From JANNSX01 sp041397825 (GTDB taxonomy: Bacteria; Pseudomonadota; Alphaproteobacteria; Rhizobiales; Hyphomicrobiaceae): a stretch of 64,000 nt of DNA. Below are positions 47,636 through 56,894 of this stretch, in pieces (position 1 is the stretch's first letter; each line of letters starts with the position of its first letter). A program made the position numbers and the translations under genes. Under the pieces are notes generated by a model. That model did no database searches, was not told where the DNA came from, and worked only from the letters and a program-made list of their open reading frames with translations. The stretch spans positions 744,001 through 808,000 of the forward strand of contig JAWKVX010000004.1 of assembly GCA_041397825.1 (NCBI GenBank), written 5' to 3'.

Positions 47636-48331
47636 ATGGCGGCAGATGTACGACGGCACAAGCGGCCCTCGCGCTGGCGGCGCGCCGGCCTCGTGCTCGG
47701 TGTCGGCATCCTCGCCACCGTCCTCAATCCGTTCGTATGGCGGGTGTGCTGCTACAAACCCTACAGCCAACCTTCCGGATCGATGGAGCCGACGTTGCTC
47801 GTCGGCGACTACTGGCTCGCCTCGACCTGGGCCTACTGGTGGTCGGCGCCGGAGCGCGGCGACGTTGTCGTTTTCGACAATCCGAGGTCGCCTGCCGTTC
47901 AATATGTCAAACGCATCGTCGGCCTGCCGAGTGAGGTGGTGCAAATGCGTGGCGGGCATGTGCTCATCAACGGCAGGGCGCTCGGCTATCGCCGCATCGC
48001 GGACTTGGTCGAGAGCGATCGGAACGGCAATCCGCACAGCGTTGCGCAATTCGAGGAGATCCTTCCCGACAGAAGGTCCTACCGCATTCTCGATCGCGCG
48101 CCTGACTCTCCCGGCGACGACACGGAGGATTTTCAGGTTCCCGCTGGCCACTACTTCATGCTCGGCGACAACCGGGACAACTCGTCCGACTCCCGCTTCC
48201 CTCAGACCATGGGGATGGTCCCGGCGAGCAATATCAGAGGCCGGGCCGCCGTGATCTACTACTCGCTTGCCGACACCGCTCGCGACGGGGACGACGTTCG
48301 CTGGTCGCGGGTGCTTCTCCGGGTGCGCTGA
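47636..48331 (+). CDS. lepB: signal peptidase I
   Basis: 231 residues. One N-terminal membrane helix (GLVLGVGILATVLNPFVW), catalytic Ser49 in QPSGSMEPTLLVGD and Lys92 in YVKRIVGLPSE, and box E GDNRDNSSDSRFP. It cleaves Sec/Tat signal peptides on the periplasmic face. The protein is shorter than the Escherichia coli enzyme, with one rather than two membrane helices. AAGGGA and GGGG precede the ATG. It may be a second copy, since lepB is usually beside rnc and era in this group, which are absent here. Confidence 0.92.
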   Translation: MAADVRRHKRPSRWRRAGLVLGVGILATVLNPFVWRVCCYKPYSQPSGSMEPTLLVGDYWLASTWAYWWSAPERGDVVVFDNPRSPAVQYVKRIVGLPSEVVQMRGGHVLINGRALGYRRIADLVESDRNGNPHSVAQFEEILPDRRSYRILDRAPDSPGDDTEDFQVPAGHYFMLGDNRDNSSDSRFPQTMGMVPASNIRGRAAVIYYSLADTARDGDDVRWSRVLLRVR

Positions 48332-48370
48332 GTGACGCTCCAGGCCCGCCCAGGCTCCGCTGCCGAACTC

Positions 48371-49564
48371 TCAACTGCCGGGGCCGCGGAACACCCAATA
48401 GCGCTTCGACGCCTCACCGGCCGGCGTCAGCCACTGCCGCTCGACCGGGCGCTTGCCGTTGTGGATCAGCTCGAACATGTCGGAGATGATCGAGACCGAG
48501 TCGCCATAGTAGGCATGGCCGACGAAATCGGTGCCGGCGCCGGTCGCATCGATGGTGTCGATGCCGCGTGCGAGTGCGAGGCCCCGGCTCGAATCTCCGA
48601 CGCGCGGATAGCCGTGCAGATTGCGGGAGGCGACCATGGCCTTGTCGTTGGCCGAGGCATAGACCGTAACCCCACTTCCCCCTGTTGCGATCCTCGGCGC
48701 AATGTCGCGCACGAAGATCTCCGCGTCGATGTCGGGAGCCGCGAGGATCACCTCACGGATCCTGGCGCGGACGTTCGCACGCTCGCGCCCGAGATCCTCA
48801 ACCGCATCGACCAGCGCTCGTGTCCCGAGCGAGTGGGCGATGACATAGACGTTGTCTGCGCCCGAACGCTCGACGATGCCGCCGAGCACGTCCTTCAGGT
48901 GCGTCACTGTCCAGTCCGTGTTGTTGGCATCGATGACATAGCCCGGCACGTTGCCCTGCGAGGGCCAGGAGTAGAAGAGCGGCGCGCCGTCGAAGGCGAG
49001 GTCATAGGACAGTTGCGCCGTGCGACGGGCCGCCTCCGCGAAGGTGATGTTGTAGCCATGGATGAAGACGAGCGCGCTTCGCTGCGGCGATGCGGCAATC
49101 CTGGCGCCCATCTCGCGGAAGAAGCTCGCCCGGTCGCGCTCGGCGACCGCCAGCAGGACCACGTGGCGCTCCGGATCCTCGCGGAACTCGAGCCTGGAGA
49201 CGGCCGGGCCCTCCAGCGTCCCCATCCGGTGATCGCGCGGGATCGAGACCTCGGCGACACCGAACAGCAACTTGCCACGACCTGGCCCGTACTTGTCGTT
49301 GGGAGCGCTCTCGCCCGTCTTGGCACGATCGGTCGCATAGAAGACCTTGACGGTGGCGTAGGGCGCGTCGTCACTTTGGAAGTCGCGCGTGCGGGCCACC
49401 TCCGACGCGCCGGGCGCGACATCGGCCGCCACGGGAGGCGCAATGGAGGGATCTCCAGCTCCCTGGTTGGCGGCACAGCCTCCGAGCAGCGCACCGAAGA
49501 CGAGGATCGTCACGAACATCCACGTTCGTTTGACCCGTTTGTCCGCTCGCAGCGCTGACCACAC
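48371..49564 (-). CDS. lipoprotein alpha/beta hydrolase (DUF900)
   Basis: About 397 residues. A basic N-terminus (RADKRVKRTW) and hydrophobic run end in a lipobox (ALLGGCAANQ), so it is a lipoprotein. The DUF900 hydrolase domain has KVFYATDRAKTG, LVFIHGYNITFAEAARR, FYSWPSQG, nucleophile VIAHSLGTRAL, AAPDIDAE and DFVGHAYY. Ser hydrolase of unknown ester or peptide substrate. GTG 49564 after GGGGGAGG is preferred; ATG 49519 would also keep the lipobox. A close relative is encoded at 53399. Confidence 0.85.
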   Translation of the reverse strand: MWSALRADKRVKRTWMFVTILVFGALLGGCAANQGAGDPSIAPPVAADVAPGASEVARTRDFQSDDAPYATVKVFYATDRAKTGESAPNDKYGPGRGKLLFGVAEVSIPRDHRMGTLEGPAVSRLEFREDPERHVVLLAVAERDRASFFREMGARIAASPQRSALVFIHGYNITFAEAARRTAQLSYDLAFDGAPLFYSWPSQGNVPGYVIDANNTDWTVTHLKDVLGGIVERSGADNVYVIAHSLGTRALVDAVEDLGRERANVRARIREVILAAPDIDAEIFVRDIAPRIATGGSGVTVYASANDKAMVASRNLHGYPRVGDSSRGLALARGIDTIDATGAGTDFVGHAYYGDSVSIISDMFELIHNGKRPVERQWLTPAGEASKRYWVFRGPGS

Positions 49565-49889
49565 GCGGCTCACTCCTCCCCCACGACGCCGGGCGCGAGA
49601 CAATCGGCCCAGGGACGCCGACGAGCCATCCCCCGGCAGGATGAGAAGGTCAACGCCTCGTCCCTGCGAATCAGTGGAAAGCCGCCGTCATGCTCTCCGG
49701 CAGCATTTCGAGCGGCGGACCCGAGAGGGATCTATAGCCGATCTAACTCGCGATCCGGCGTGCCGGCTGGCCACATTCTCGGGATCTTCGGATGCATCCC
49801 CTGGGAAGGGGAACCCACACCATGACTCGTTGCCTTCGCCCCCCGACCGGCATAGCCTCCGACCGTGCAATCGCCAATGGGTCACCCCG
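49565..49889. other. intergenic region between hydrolase and VanZ-LamG genes
   Basis: 325 bp with divergent genes on both sides. No ORF with good coding features. It must hold the promoters of both genes but no convincing box pair was found. Confidence 0.4.
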
Positions 49890-51326
49890 GTGTGGATCGT
49901 CCGGCTCAGGCTGCCAGTCCTGCTCGTGACGCTGGCGGCCACGGCGGTTCCGGTCGCCATTCGTCCGCTGCAACCGGTCGATCTCGGCCTTCTGGGGCAC
50001 GATCCGGGCGATCTCGTTCAGAACATCATCGGTTTCGTGCCCGCAGGCATCGTGCTTGCGGGTCTCGGCCTCGCACGCGGGATCATGCTGGCGGCGCTTC
50101 TGTCTCTCGTCGCCGAGAGCAGTCAGCTCGTCATGCTCTACCGCTGGCCCGCCATAGCTGACGTGCTGATGAATGTGCTCGGCGCCGCGACGGGCCTTGT
50201 GCTCGCGAGACGTCTCGACATCTCCTCGAGTATTCGAGTGACCCGAACCGTGGCGATCGCCACCCTCCTCGCTGCCCTCCTCGTCCTCGCCGGAGTCTGG
50301 TCCCTCAAGAGCGCGAGCAACCTCTTCACCGGTCGGCGGCCTGGGACGGTCGGAACCGGTGGCCTCGAGGCCCACTGGCGCCTCGACGCGACCGCCGGCG
50401 GCCGTGCGGTCGATAGCTCCGGGCACGGGCTCGACGGCGATCTTCGCGGCACACCTACCGCGCTCGTCGCACCGGATCGGGCCGCCATCGCCTTCGACGG
50501 ATCGGCGGACTACGTCGATTTCGGCAGCCCCGGCGCGCTGCGGCTGACCTCCAGCATGACCATCAGTGCCTGGATCCGGTCGGCGACCTTCCCCCGCGAC
50601 GACGCTGCTATCGTCTCGAGCCACGACGGCCTGGGCTTCCAGCTGGATACCACGATCGACCGGGGGCCGAGGACAGTCGGATTCAAGCTCGCGAGCCCGT
50701 GTGGAACCTTGATGGCGCGTTACGGCAAGACGCCGCTCGCGCCCGGTCGCTGGTACTTCGTCGCCGGGGTCTATGACGCCGCCGCCAGGACCATCGACGT
50801 CTATCTCGACGGGCAACGCGACAATGGCGATCTCCTCGGTCCCGTTGCCTCGAGCCAGCGTCCCGCGGCAGTCGCCGTCATGATCGGACGGCGGGCCGAG
50901 GCCGGCTACGGCTTCGACGGCGCGATCGGCGACGTGCGCATCTACTCACGGCCGCTCGGCGCATCCGGGATCGCCGCTCTCATGCAGGGCTCGGAGCCGT
51001 CCCTGACGCCGATGCCTGCCGCTCGGACCGCAACCGACCTCGGCCATGCCGCCAGTGAATGCGCCGGAACGCCGGACCGCGACGACGCTCGATTTCCGGG
51101 TGCCGCCGCGTTGCTCGGCGTGCTTGCCGCGTTGGCGATGGCCGCCGTGACGCGATCACGAGGCGCCGTCTCGCTTGCCGGTCTCCTTGCCGGCCTCGCC
51201 ATCCTGCCGGTGACGCCCTCGCCGGGAGCGGGCCTGTTGCTGGCGGGTCTGTCGCTCGTCGGAGCCGTATCGGTCGCGCAGAGCCTGCACCAAGATCGTG
51301 ATCCCTCGGCAGCATCCCACACTTGA
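49890..51326 (+). CDS. VanZ-like membrane protein with LamG (concanavalin-like) domain
   Basis: 478 residues. Residues 1 to about 130 contain four hydrophobic segments (PVLLVTLAATAVPVAI, GFVPAGIVLAGLGLARG, VLMNVLGAATGLVLARRL, VAIATLLAALLVLAGVW); DLVQNIIGFVPAG and SLVAESSQL are VanZ-family signatures. Residues about 150-330 are a LamG domain (WRLDATAGGRAVDSSGHG, TISAWIRSATF, GRWYFVAGVYDAAARTIDVYLDG, GAIGDVRIYSRPL). Two more hydrophobic helices end the protein. LamG domains bind carbohydrate or protein ligands, here likely outside the cell. No known function for this fusion. GTG 49890 is a weak start choice. Confidence 0.72.
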   Translation: MWIVRLRLPVLLVTLAATAVPVAIRPLQPVDLGLLGHDPGDLVQNIIGFVPAGIVLAGLGLARGIMLAALLSLVAESSQLVMLYRWPAIADVLMNVLGAATGLVLARRLDISSSIRVTRTVAIATLLAALLVLAGVWSLKSASNLFTGRRPGTVGTGGLEAHWRLDATAGGRAVDSSGHGLDGDLRGTPTALVAPDRAAIAFDGSADYVDFGSPGALRLTSSMTISAWIRSATFPRDDAAIVSSHDGLGFQLDTTIDRGPRTVGFKLASPCGTLMARYGKTPLAPGRWYFVAGVYDAAARTIDVYLDGQRDNGDLLGPVASSQRPAAVAVMIGRRAEAGYGFDGAIGDVRIYSRPLGASGIAALMQGSEPSLTPMPAARTATDLGHAASECAGTPDRDDARFPGAAALLGVLAALAMAAVTRSRGAVSLAGLLAGLAILPVTPSPGAGLLLAGLSLVGAVSVAQSLHQDRDPSAASHT

Positions 51327-51354
51327 GCGAGACAACCTGTGTTCGCAACCGTGG

Positions 51355-53373
51355 TTAGACCGCCTCGATCGTCACCAGCAGGCTATGCACCGCCGTGCTC
51401 TGGCCAAGGTCGGACTTGAGGCCGGGATTGAGCGTATTGATGTTGGCCCCGTCCTTGGCCTTGAGCCAGGGGCTCTTGTAAGCGAGCGCGACGCCATCGG
51501 GCACGCGGCCGGAGACCGCAAGCTCCATCACCAGCGACCCGGCCGGCGTGCTGACGCGAACCCGGCCGCCCGGCGCAAGGCCGCGCCGCCCCGCCTCTTC
51601 GGCGCTGACATAGATCGTCTCGCCGCGCGCCCGCTCGGCAACGCGCGGGTCGTTACCATAGCTCGAGTTCATCAGCCAGTCGCCGGCGGGTGACAGGAGC
51701 CTCAGCGTGTCGCTGCCGGGAGGGTCGTCGTAGACGGCCTCCGGCGCGAAGGTGCCGCCGGCCCGGACAAATCGGTCGGAGGCAATCTCGATCTTTCCGG
51801 AGCGCGTCGGGAATTTTCGGTCGGCGAAGGGAATGACGGGCTCGCGGGGGACGGCGCGCGTGCCATCGGCCTTCAGGGACTCGAACGTCAGGCCCGGCTC
51901 TGCCGCCTCGAGCGTCCGGGCAATGATCGAGACATCGCTCTCATGGAGCGCTGGCGCATCGAGGCGCATGGCACGAGCCAAACGGCGGAAGATCTCCTGG
52001 TTCGGCAGCGCCTCGCCGACCGGCTCCAACGCCTTCGCCTGGGCGGAGATCGAGTAGTTGAAATACGAGGCGACCAGATCGTCGAACTCTAGGAAGCTCG
52101 CCGCCGGCAGAACGAAGTCGGCAAAGTCGGCCGTACCAGTCTGGAACAGATCGATGGTCACCTGAAAGAGGTCCTCGCGGGCGAGAGCGTTGAGAAGCGC
52201 CTGCTGATCCGGGCTCGAGACGGCGATGTTGTTGTTCCAGGTGAAGAGCGCCCGCGTATCGGTTTTGGCCAGCGTTGCTGCGAGATCCATGTGACTGACG
52301 GGCCGCGGGCCGTCGGCCGCGAGATCGCCGCCCGCCAGATCGCCATAATCGACACCCCGGCTCTCGCCGCCGTTGAGATAGAGCAGCCCGGTGCCCGGCC
52401 GACCGATCTGGCCGGTCGCTACCGGAAGCAGCGCCGCCGCGCGCATGGCATTGCCGCCGAAGCGTTGGCGCTGGAAGCCCTGCCCGAGCCAGAGCAGGGA
52501 GGGTCCCTTCACGTAGGCGGTGGCAGCCGCCCGGATGTCGTCCTCGGCGACGCCTGTGACAGTGGCCGCCCAGGCCGGGGTGGTCCTGTCGAGCTGACTC
52601 TCGACCGAGGCAAATCCCTCCGTGCACTCGGTCAGGAACTTGCGATCGAAGCCGCCCAACTCGCGGATCGCATTGAGGAGCCCGAAGGCCAGTGCCGCAT
52701 CCGTTCCGGGACGCAGCTGCAGATGCAGATCGGCCTTGGCCGCCGTATCGTGCCAGATCGGATCGACGACGATGACCGTCGCCCCGCTCTCGTCGAGCCA
52801 ATAGCGATCCACATGGGGCGCGGTGGCCGAAGGATTGGCCCCCCAGATCATGATCGTGCCGGCATCGGCGACCGTCCGAGGATCGAAGCCGAGTGTCGAA
52901 GTGCCGAACATGCGCGAGAGAGCCGCGTGGCCGGCCTTGTTGCAGACCGTATCGGGATCGACCTCGCGGGCGCCGATGGCATTGAAGAAGCGGCAGGGAA
53001 AGTTGCCTGCGATCAGCGAGCAGGTGCCGGTGTAGTGGGTGTGCAGCACGGAGGCGCCGCCATGCTCCTCGATGATGTGTCCGAGGCGGTCCGCGATCTC
53101 GGCAAGCGCCGCCTCCCAGCTCACAGGTTGAAAGACACCCTCGCCCTTCCTGCCGACCCGCTTCAGAGGATGGCCAAGCCGCGCCTTCGGGTCCCGCCAG
53201 ACACCATTGTAGGCAAGCGAGCACTTGGCGCAGAGCGCGCCTCGCGAGACGTCATGCTCGGGATCGCCCGTGACCGTCACGCGACCGTCCGCATCGGTGC
53301 GGACCAGCATGCCGCAGGCATCGTAGCAATCCCGGGGACAGGTGGTGCGGATCGCCTGGGTGCCGGACTTCAT
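51355..53373 (-). CDS. molybdopterin-dependent oxidoreductase
   Basis: 672 residues, DMSO-reductase superfamily. Cys12, Cys16, Cys20 and Cys48 (TCPRDCYDACG and GALCAKC) bind a [4Fe-4S] cluster; DPDTVCNKAGHA, IMIWGANPSATAPH, QGFQRQRFGGNAMRA and ASFLEFDDLVASYFNY are pterin-binding regions, and SYGNDPRVAER with LAPGGRVRVSTPAGS is the C-terminal molydopterin dinucleotide domain. No Tat signal is seen, so it is cytoplasmic. Substrate unknown; no electron-transfer subunit or maturation gene is adjacent. GGAG precedes the ATG. Confidence 0.88.
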   Translation of the reverse strand: MKSGTQAIRTTCPRDCYDACGMLVRTDADGRVTVTGDPEHDVSRGALCAKCSLAYNGVWRDPKARLGHPLKRVGRKGEGVFQPVSWEAALAEIADRLGHIIEEHGGASVLHTHYTGTCSLIAGNFPCRFFNAIGAREVDPDTVCNKAGHAALSRMFGTSTLGFDPRTVADAGTIMIWGANPSATAPHVDRYWLDESGATVIVVDPIWHDTAAKADLHLQLRPGTDAALAFGLLNAIRELGGFDRKFLTECTEGFASVESQLDRTTPAWAATVTGVAEDDIRAAATAYVKGPSLLWLGQGFQRQRFGGNAMRAAALLPVATGQIGRPGTGLLYLNGGESRGVDYGDLAGGDLAADGPRPVSHMDLAATLAKTDTRALFTWNNNIAVSSPDQQALLNALAREDLFQVTIDLFQTGTADFADFVLPAASFLEFDDLVASYFNYSISAQAKALEPVGEALPNQEIFRRLARAMRLDAPALHESDVSIIARTLEAAEPGLTFESLKADGTRAVPREPVIPFADRKFPTRSGKIEIASDRFVRAGGTFAPEAVYDDPPGSDTLRLLSPAGDWLMNSSYGNDPRVAERARGETIYVSAEEAGRRGLAPGGRVRVSTPAGSLVMELAVSGRVPDGVALAYKSPWLKAKDGANINTLNPGLKSDLGQSTAVHSLLVTIEAV

Positions 53374-53398
53374 GTCGCCACATCTCCGCCTCGCGGGC

Positions 53399-54784
53399 TC
53401 AGGGTTCGCCCGTCACGCCCTCGAACTGCCAGTAACGGCCAGCCTGCTCGTCGATCGGCTTCAGGCCCGGCCGCTGATCCGGACGCTGCCGACGATGGAT
53501 GAGATTGAAGATATCGGCAATGATCGATTTAGACGACGCATAGTAGGCATGGCCGACGAAGTCGGTTACCGCCTTGGACGAATCGATCGTGTCGATGCCA
53601 TGCACGATGACGAGCCCGCCGCCGGAATCGCCGGCCCGTGCGTAACCGTGCACCTCCTTCGAGGCGATCAAGGCCTTATCGTTGGACGAGGCGTAGAGCG
53701 TCACGGTCGGCGTTGCCGTCGTGATGAAGGGGGCGATGTCGCGCTTGAAGATCTCGGCGTCGATGTCCGGCGCGGCAAGGATAATCTCCTTGAAGCGCTT
53801 GCGGATGTCGGGATTCTCCTGGACCAGCTCTTTGACCGCGCCTGTCAGCGCCCGGTTCCCCATGCTGTGGGCCACCAAATAGAGATTCTCGGCCTCGGAC
53901 TGCTCGGCGAACTCCTTGATGAACTTCTTCAAGGTCGGCTGGGTCCATTGAATGTTGTTCTCATCGACCGTATAGCCCAGCGTGGTCCCCTGCGACGGCC
54001 ATGAATAGAAGACAGGCGCGCCGGGAAAACCCAGATCGTAGGTCATCTGAGCCGTCCGGCGGGCGGCATCCTTGAAGGCCACATTGTAGCCGTGCACGAA
54101 GATGAAGGCACTCTTGTCAGGTGCGGCAGCGACCTTGGCCCGCACGCCCTTGTAAAACACCTCCGGGATGACCTCGCTCGCCGACGACAGCACCACGTGC
54201 TTCTCGGGGTCCTCGGAGAACTCGAGCCGCCAGATCGACGGCCCCTCCAGCTCGCCCAGCCGGTGATCACGCGGGATCGAGACCTCGGCCTCACCCAAAA
54301 CCAGAGTGCCACGCTCGCCGCCATATTTCTCGTTCGGCTCCGACTTGCCTGTCGGCTTTCGGTCCGTCGCGTAGAAGACCTTGACGATCGTGTAGGGTGC
54401 GTCCTGATCCGAGAAGCTATCTGATCGAGTCGCGGATGCCTCGAGAGATTCGCTCCCACCATTGGCGGCCGCAGGTGCCGCGGTCACCGGCGCGGGCGGC
54501 GCCGATTCGGCCAGAACATCAGGCGGTGCGGCCATGTCGAAGGACGTGCCGCTCGCCGGCGGCTCGGCGCCCTCCATTGCCTCGGGCTGCGGCGCCGCCT
54601 CACCCGCCGGTGGCTCTGCCATCGACACCTCGCCGTTCTTCTTTGGCATCGAGGAACGGTCGAGCGTTGCGGAAACCAGCACCACCGCCGCAATCAGCAC
54701 GACAGCCGTCAGCGCCAGCGAAAGAAATCCGATGAGACGCCGCATCCCGCTCCGGGCCGGCCGCGGGCCCTTCTCGTCCGTCAT
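53399..54784 (-). CDS. membrane-anchored alpha/beta hydrolase (DUF900), second copy
   Basis: 461 residues. A membrane helix near 15-38 (LIGFLSLALTAVVLIAAVVLV) and a Pro/Ala/Glu-rich linker lead to a DUF900 domain: KVFYATDRKPTGKSEPN, FIFVHGYNVAFKDAARR, FYSWPSQG, nucleophile LVAHSMGNRAL, LAAPDIDAEIF, DFVGHAYYASS. Domain matches the lipoprotein at 48371 throughout, with a different membrane anchor. ATG 54784 follows GGGGGAG; GTG 54793 is the alternative. Confidence 0.85.
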   Translation of the reverse strand: MTDEKGPRPARSGMRRLIGFLSLALTAVVLIAAVVLVSATLDRSSMPKKNGEVSMAEPPAGEAAPQPEAMEGAEPPASGTSFDMAAPPDVLAESAPPAPVTAAPAAANGGSESLEASATRSDSFSDQDAPYTIVKVFYATDRKPTGKSEPNEKYGGERGTLVLGEAEVSIPRDHRLGELEGPSIWRLEFSEDPEKHVVLSSASEVIPEVFYKGVRAKVAAAPDKSAFIFVHGYNVAFKDAARRTAQMTYDLGFPGAPVFYSWPSQGTTLGYTVDENNIQWTQPTLKKFIKEFAEQSEAENLYLVAHSMGNRALTGAVKELVQENPDIRKRFKEIILAAPDIDAEIFKRDIAPFITTATPTVTLYASSNDKALIASKEVHGYARAGDSGGGLVIVHGIDTIDSSKAVTDFVGHAYYASSKSIIADIFNLIHRRQRPDQRPGLKPIDEQAGRYWQFEGVTGEP

Positions 54785-54969
54785 CCTGGCCACTCCCCCT
54801 TACTGAGTTCCAGCGCCTTTTGCGGCGCGCACAATGCCGGCTCGAGCCGCCGGAAGGATCGCTTCGATGAGCAAGTCAGCCTTATAGGGTTCCCAGCACG
54901 CGTGCAGCAACAGCCATACCGGGCTCATGCCGCCGGATCATGTCCCTCTTGGGACGGTCATGACGGCGC

Positions 54970-55239
54970 CTAGTTGAGAACGATAGCCCCGTCAACGTAG
55001 CGGAACTCGCGCGGGCTCACGAGCCCCTTGTGCGCGACCCGCACGCGATTGAGCGCTCCGTCGAGATTGCTAGACCAGAAGTCGAGGAATTTGCAGAGCC
55101 GCGGCAGTCGCGGGAACTGGTCGTAATCCTGCCAGATGTAGGCCTGCAACAGGCTCGGATGGTCGGGCAGGTGGTAGAGGATCTCGGCTGTCGTCAGTCC
55201 GTAGCCGAGCATCTGCCGCTCGAAGTCCTGATCTGCCAT
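54970..55239 (-). CDS. usg: Usg family protein
   Basis: 89 residues. GYGLTTAEILYHLPDHPSLLQAYIWQDYD and FWSSNLDGALNRVRVAHKGLVSPREFR are the pattern of the alphaproteobacterial Usg family, originally named for its position next to a trpF or asd gene. Function unknown. Start ATG 55239 (MADQDF) has GAGG at a proper distance; ATG 55245 is six bases upstream. Confidence 0.87.
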   Translation of the reverse strand: MADQDFERQMLGYGLTTAEILYHLPDHPSLLQAYIWQDYDQFPRLPRLCKFLDFWSSNLDGALNRVRVAHKGLVSPREFRYVDGAIVLN

Positions 55240-55376
55240 GCGCATGTCCTCGATCGTCCGCCAAGAGACAGAGAATGCTAGGCCGAGTCTGCGCCATCCT
55301 ACAAAACAAATATGAATGATCTCATCATGTTAGCAGCCTGCGCCGGAGATTGCTGACAGGTTGCGTCGCGGCAAAC

Positions 55377-56630
55377 CTAGTGCTGCACTGCAAGCTTGGC
55401 CGCCGCACGCGCCAACAACGCCTCGCGATCGGTCTTGAAGCCGGCCGCCACCCACTCGGCCTCGATCTCCTTCAGAAGCGCACCGAGAGACGGCCCTGGC
55501 AAGGCCCCGAGACCGATGAGATCGCGACCGCGCAGCGGGAAGGCGGGCGGGACCTGATTGCCTGCCTGAGCCGCCTTCTCCGCCCAGGCCGCATCGCTGG
55601 CGGAGCTTGCCGCCCGGGCCCAAGCCAGCATCAGCCTGTCACGATAGGCCACGACGCCCATCCTGTAGAGCAGACGCTCGCACGCCTGGCTCGTTTCCGG
55701 AAATGGCTGCCCCAGCGTCGACGCCATCGCCTGGAGCCGACCACGCTCGAGACCCGATAGCTTGAGCGTCTGGAACAGTCGTTGCGCGTCCTCGGGGGCG
55801 GCGAGGGCAAGGGCACCAAGGCGCAAGGTCGGATCGGGCGTCGCGCCGAGCGATTGCTCCTGGGCCACAACGCGCCCGAGCCGCGTCAGCCACGGCACGC
55901 CAACGATATCGACGATGAGACCATGCCCGAGCATGACGTCAAGTATCGCCAGCGCCTTCCGGGCCACGATCAGCCGCTTCACCTCGCTGTGGACGCGCTC
56001 GCCCGAGAGCCGTCGCAATCCGGCACGCTCGGCAACTGCTGCGGCGAGCCCCTGCCGGTCGATTTCGCCGTTGCCGTAGGTAGCAGAGAACCGGAAGAAT
56101 CGGAGGATCCGGAGATAATCCTCGCGAATACGATCGACAGCCTCGCCGATGAAACGGATACGGCGCGCCGCGAGATCGGCAAGGCCGCCGACCGTGTCGA
56201 TGACGGTCCCGTCGGCCTCGCAGAAGAGAGCGTTGATCGTGAAGTCGCGCCGCTTGGCATCTTCAGCCCAGTCGCGAGTGAAATCGACCCGGGCATGGCG
56301 GCCGAAGGTCTCGACATCCCGGCGCAGCGTCGTCACCTCGTAAGGCTGATGGTCCGCGATCACCGTGACGGTGCCGTGCGCGAGCCCTGTCGGCACGGCA
56401 CGCAACCCGGCGGCTTGCGCCAACGCCATGACCTCCTCGGGACGCGCATCGGTCGCCATGTCGATATCGTTGACGACCTCGCCGATGAGTGCATTGCGGA
56501 CAGCCCCGCCGACGACCCGGACCCGATGGCCGTCGCGGCCGAGCGCTTTGAGCACGGCGACCGTCGCCGGCCTGATGAGCCAGTCGGCGGTCCTGAGGCG
56601 GCCCTCGTCGCGAATCTCCTCAGCCGTCAT
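55377..56630 (-). CDS. cca: CCA tRNA nucleotidyltransferase
   Basis: 417 residues. Class II nucleotidyltransferase head: VRVVGGAVRNALIG (near 37-50), Asp55 and Asp57 in NDIDMATDA, the DFTINALF and EDYLRILRFFRF motifs for nucleotide choice and RNA binding. It adds or repairs the CCA end of tRNA. The tRNA-Leu in this window carries an encoded CCA, so repair is the main job there. Gene order DUF1285, Nudix, DUF6111, cca is tight; start is 4 bp past the DUF6111 stop. Confidence 0.92.
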   Translation of the reverse strand: MTAEEIRDEGRLRTADWLIRPATVAVLKALGRDGHRVRVVGGAVRNALIGEVVNDIDMATDARPEEVMALAQAAGLRAVPTGLAHGTVTVIADHQPYEVTTLRRDVETFGRHARVDFTRDWAEDAKRRDFTINALFCEADGTVIDTVGGLADLAARRIRFIGEAVDRIREDYLRILRFFRFSATYGNGEIDRQGLAAAVAERAGLRRLSGERVHSEVKRLIVARKALAILDVMLGHGLIVDIVGVPWLTRLGRVVAQEQSLGATPDPTLRLGALALAAPEDAQRLFQTLKLSGLERGRLQAMASTLGQPFPETSQACERLLYRMGVVAYRDRLMLAWARAASSASDAAWAEKAAQAGNQVPPAFPLRGRDLIGLGALPGPSLGALLKEIEAEWVAAGFKTDREALLARAAAKLAVQH

Positions 56631-56633
56631 CGC

Positions 56634-56894
56634 CTACTCGACATGGCCGGGCTGGATTTGGCCGTCCTTGTAGACGGGCGGGACATACTGGCGACCCGGC
56701 TCGTTCCGATTGAGCTGCAGATAGACCAGCAGCACAGCTGCGGTCAGCACAACGCCCACGGCCAGCAGCGGCACGACGGGGGCTCCAGCTACCGCCTCAT
56801 CGATCGTTCGTCCCGACCTCAGATGCGCGTAAGCCGTATACAGCAGCATCGGCAGAGCCATCAGGAAGACGACGAGTAGTGCGAACCTCAACAT
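56634..56894 (-). CDS. DUF6111 family small membrane protein
   Basis: 86 residues with two hydrophobic helices (FALLVVFLMALPMLLYTAYAHL and VVPLLAVGVVLTAAVLLVYLQL) and a hydrophilic C-terminus (NEPGRQYVPPVYKDGQIQPGHVE). The position between a Nudix gene and the CCA enzyme is common in Rhizobiales. Overlaps the Nudix gene by 7 bp. Function unknown. Confidence 0.78.
   Translation of the reverse strand: MLRFALLVVFLMALPMLLYTAYAHLRSGRTIDEAVAGAPVVPLLAVGVVLTAAVLLVYLQLNRNEPGRQYVPPVYKDGQIQPGHVE

Noticed and set aside
49389..49889. Upstream extension of the VanZ-LamG frame
   Set aside because: The extra 167 codons run opposite the lipoprotein gene and are Arg/Pro-rich; the membrane protein begins sensibly at GTG 49890.
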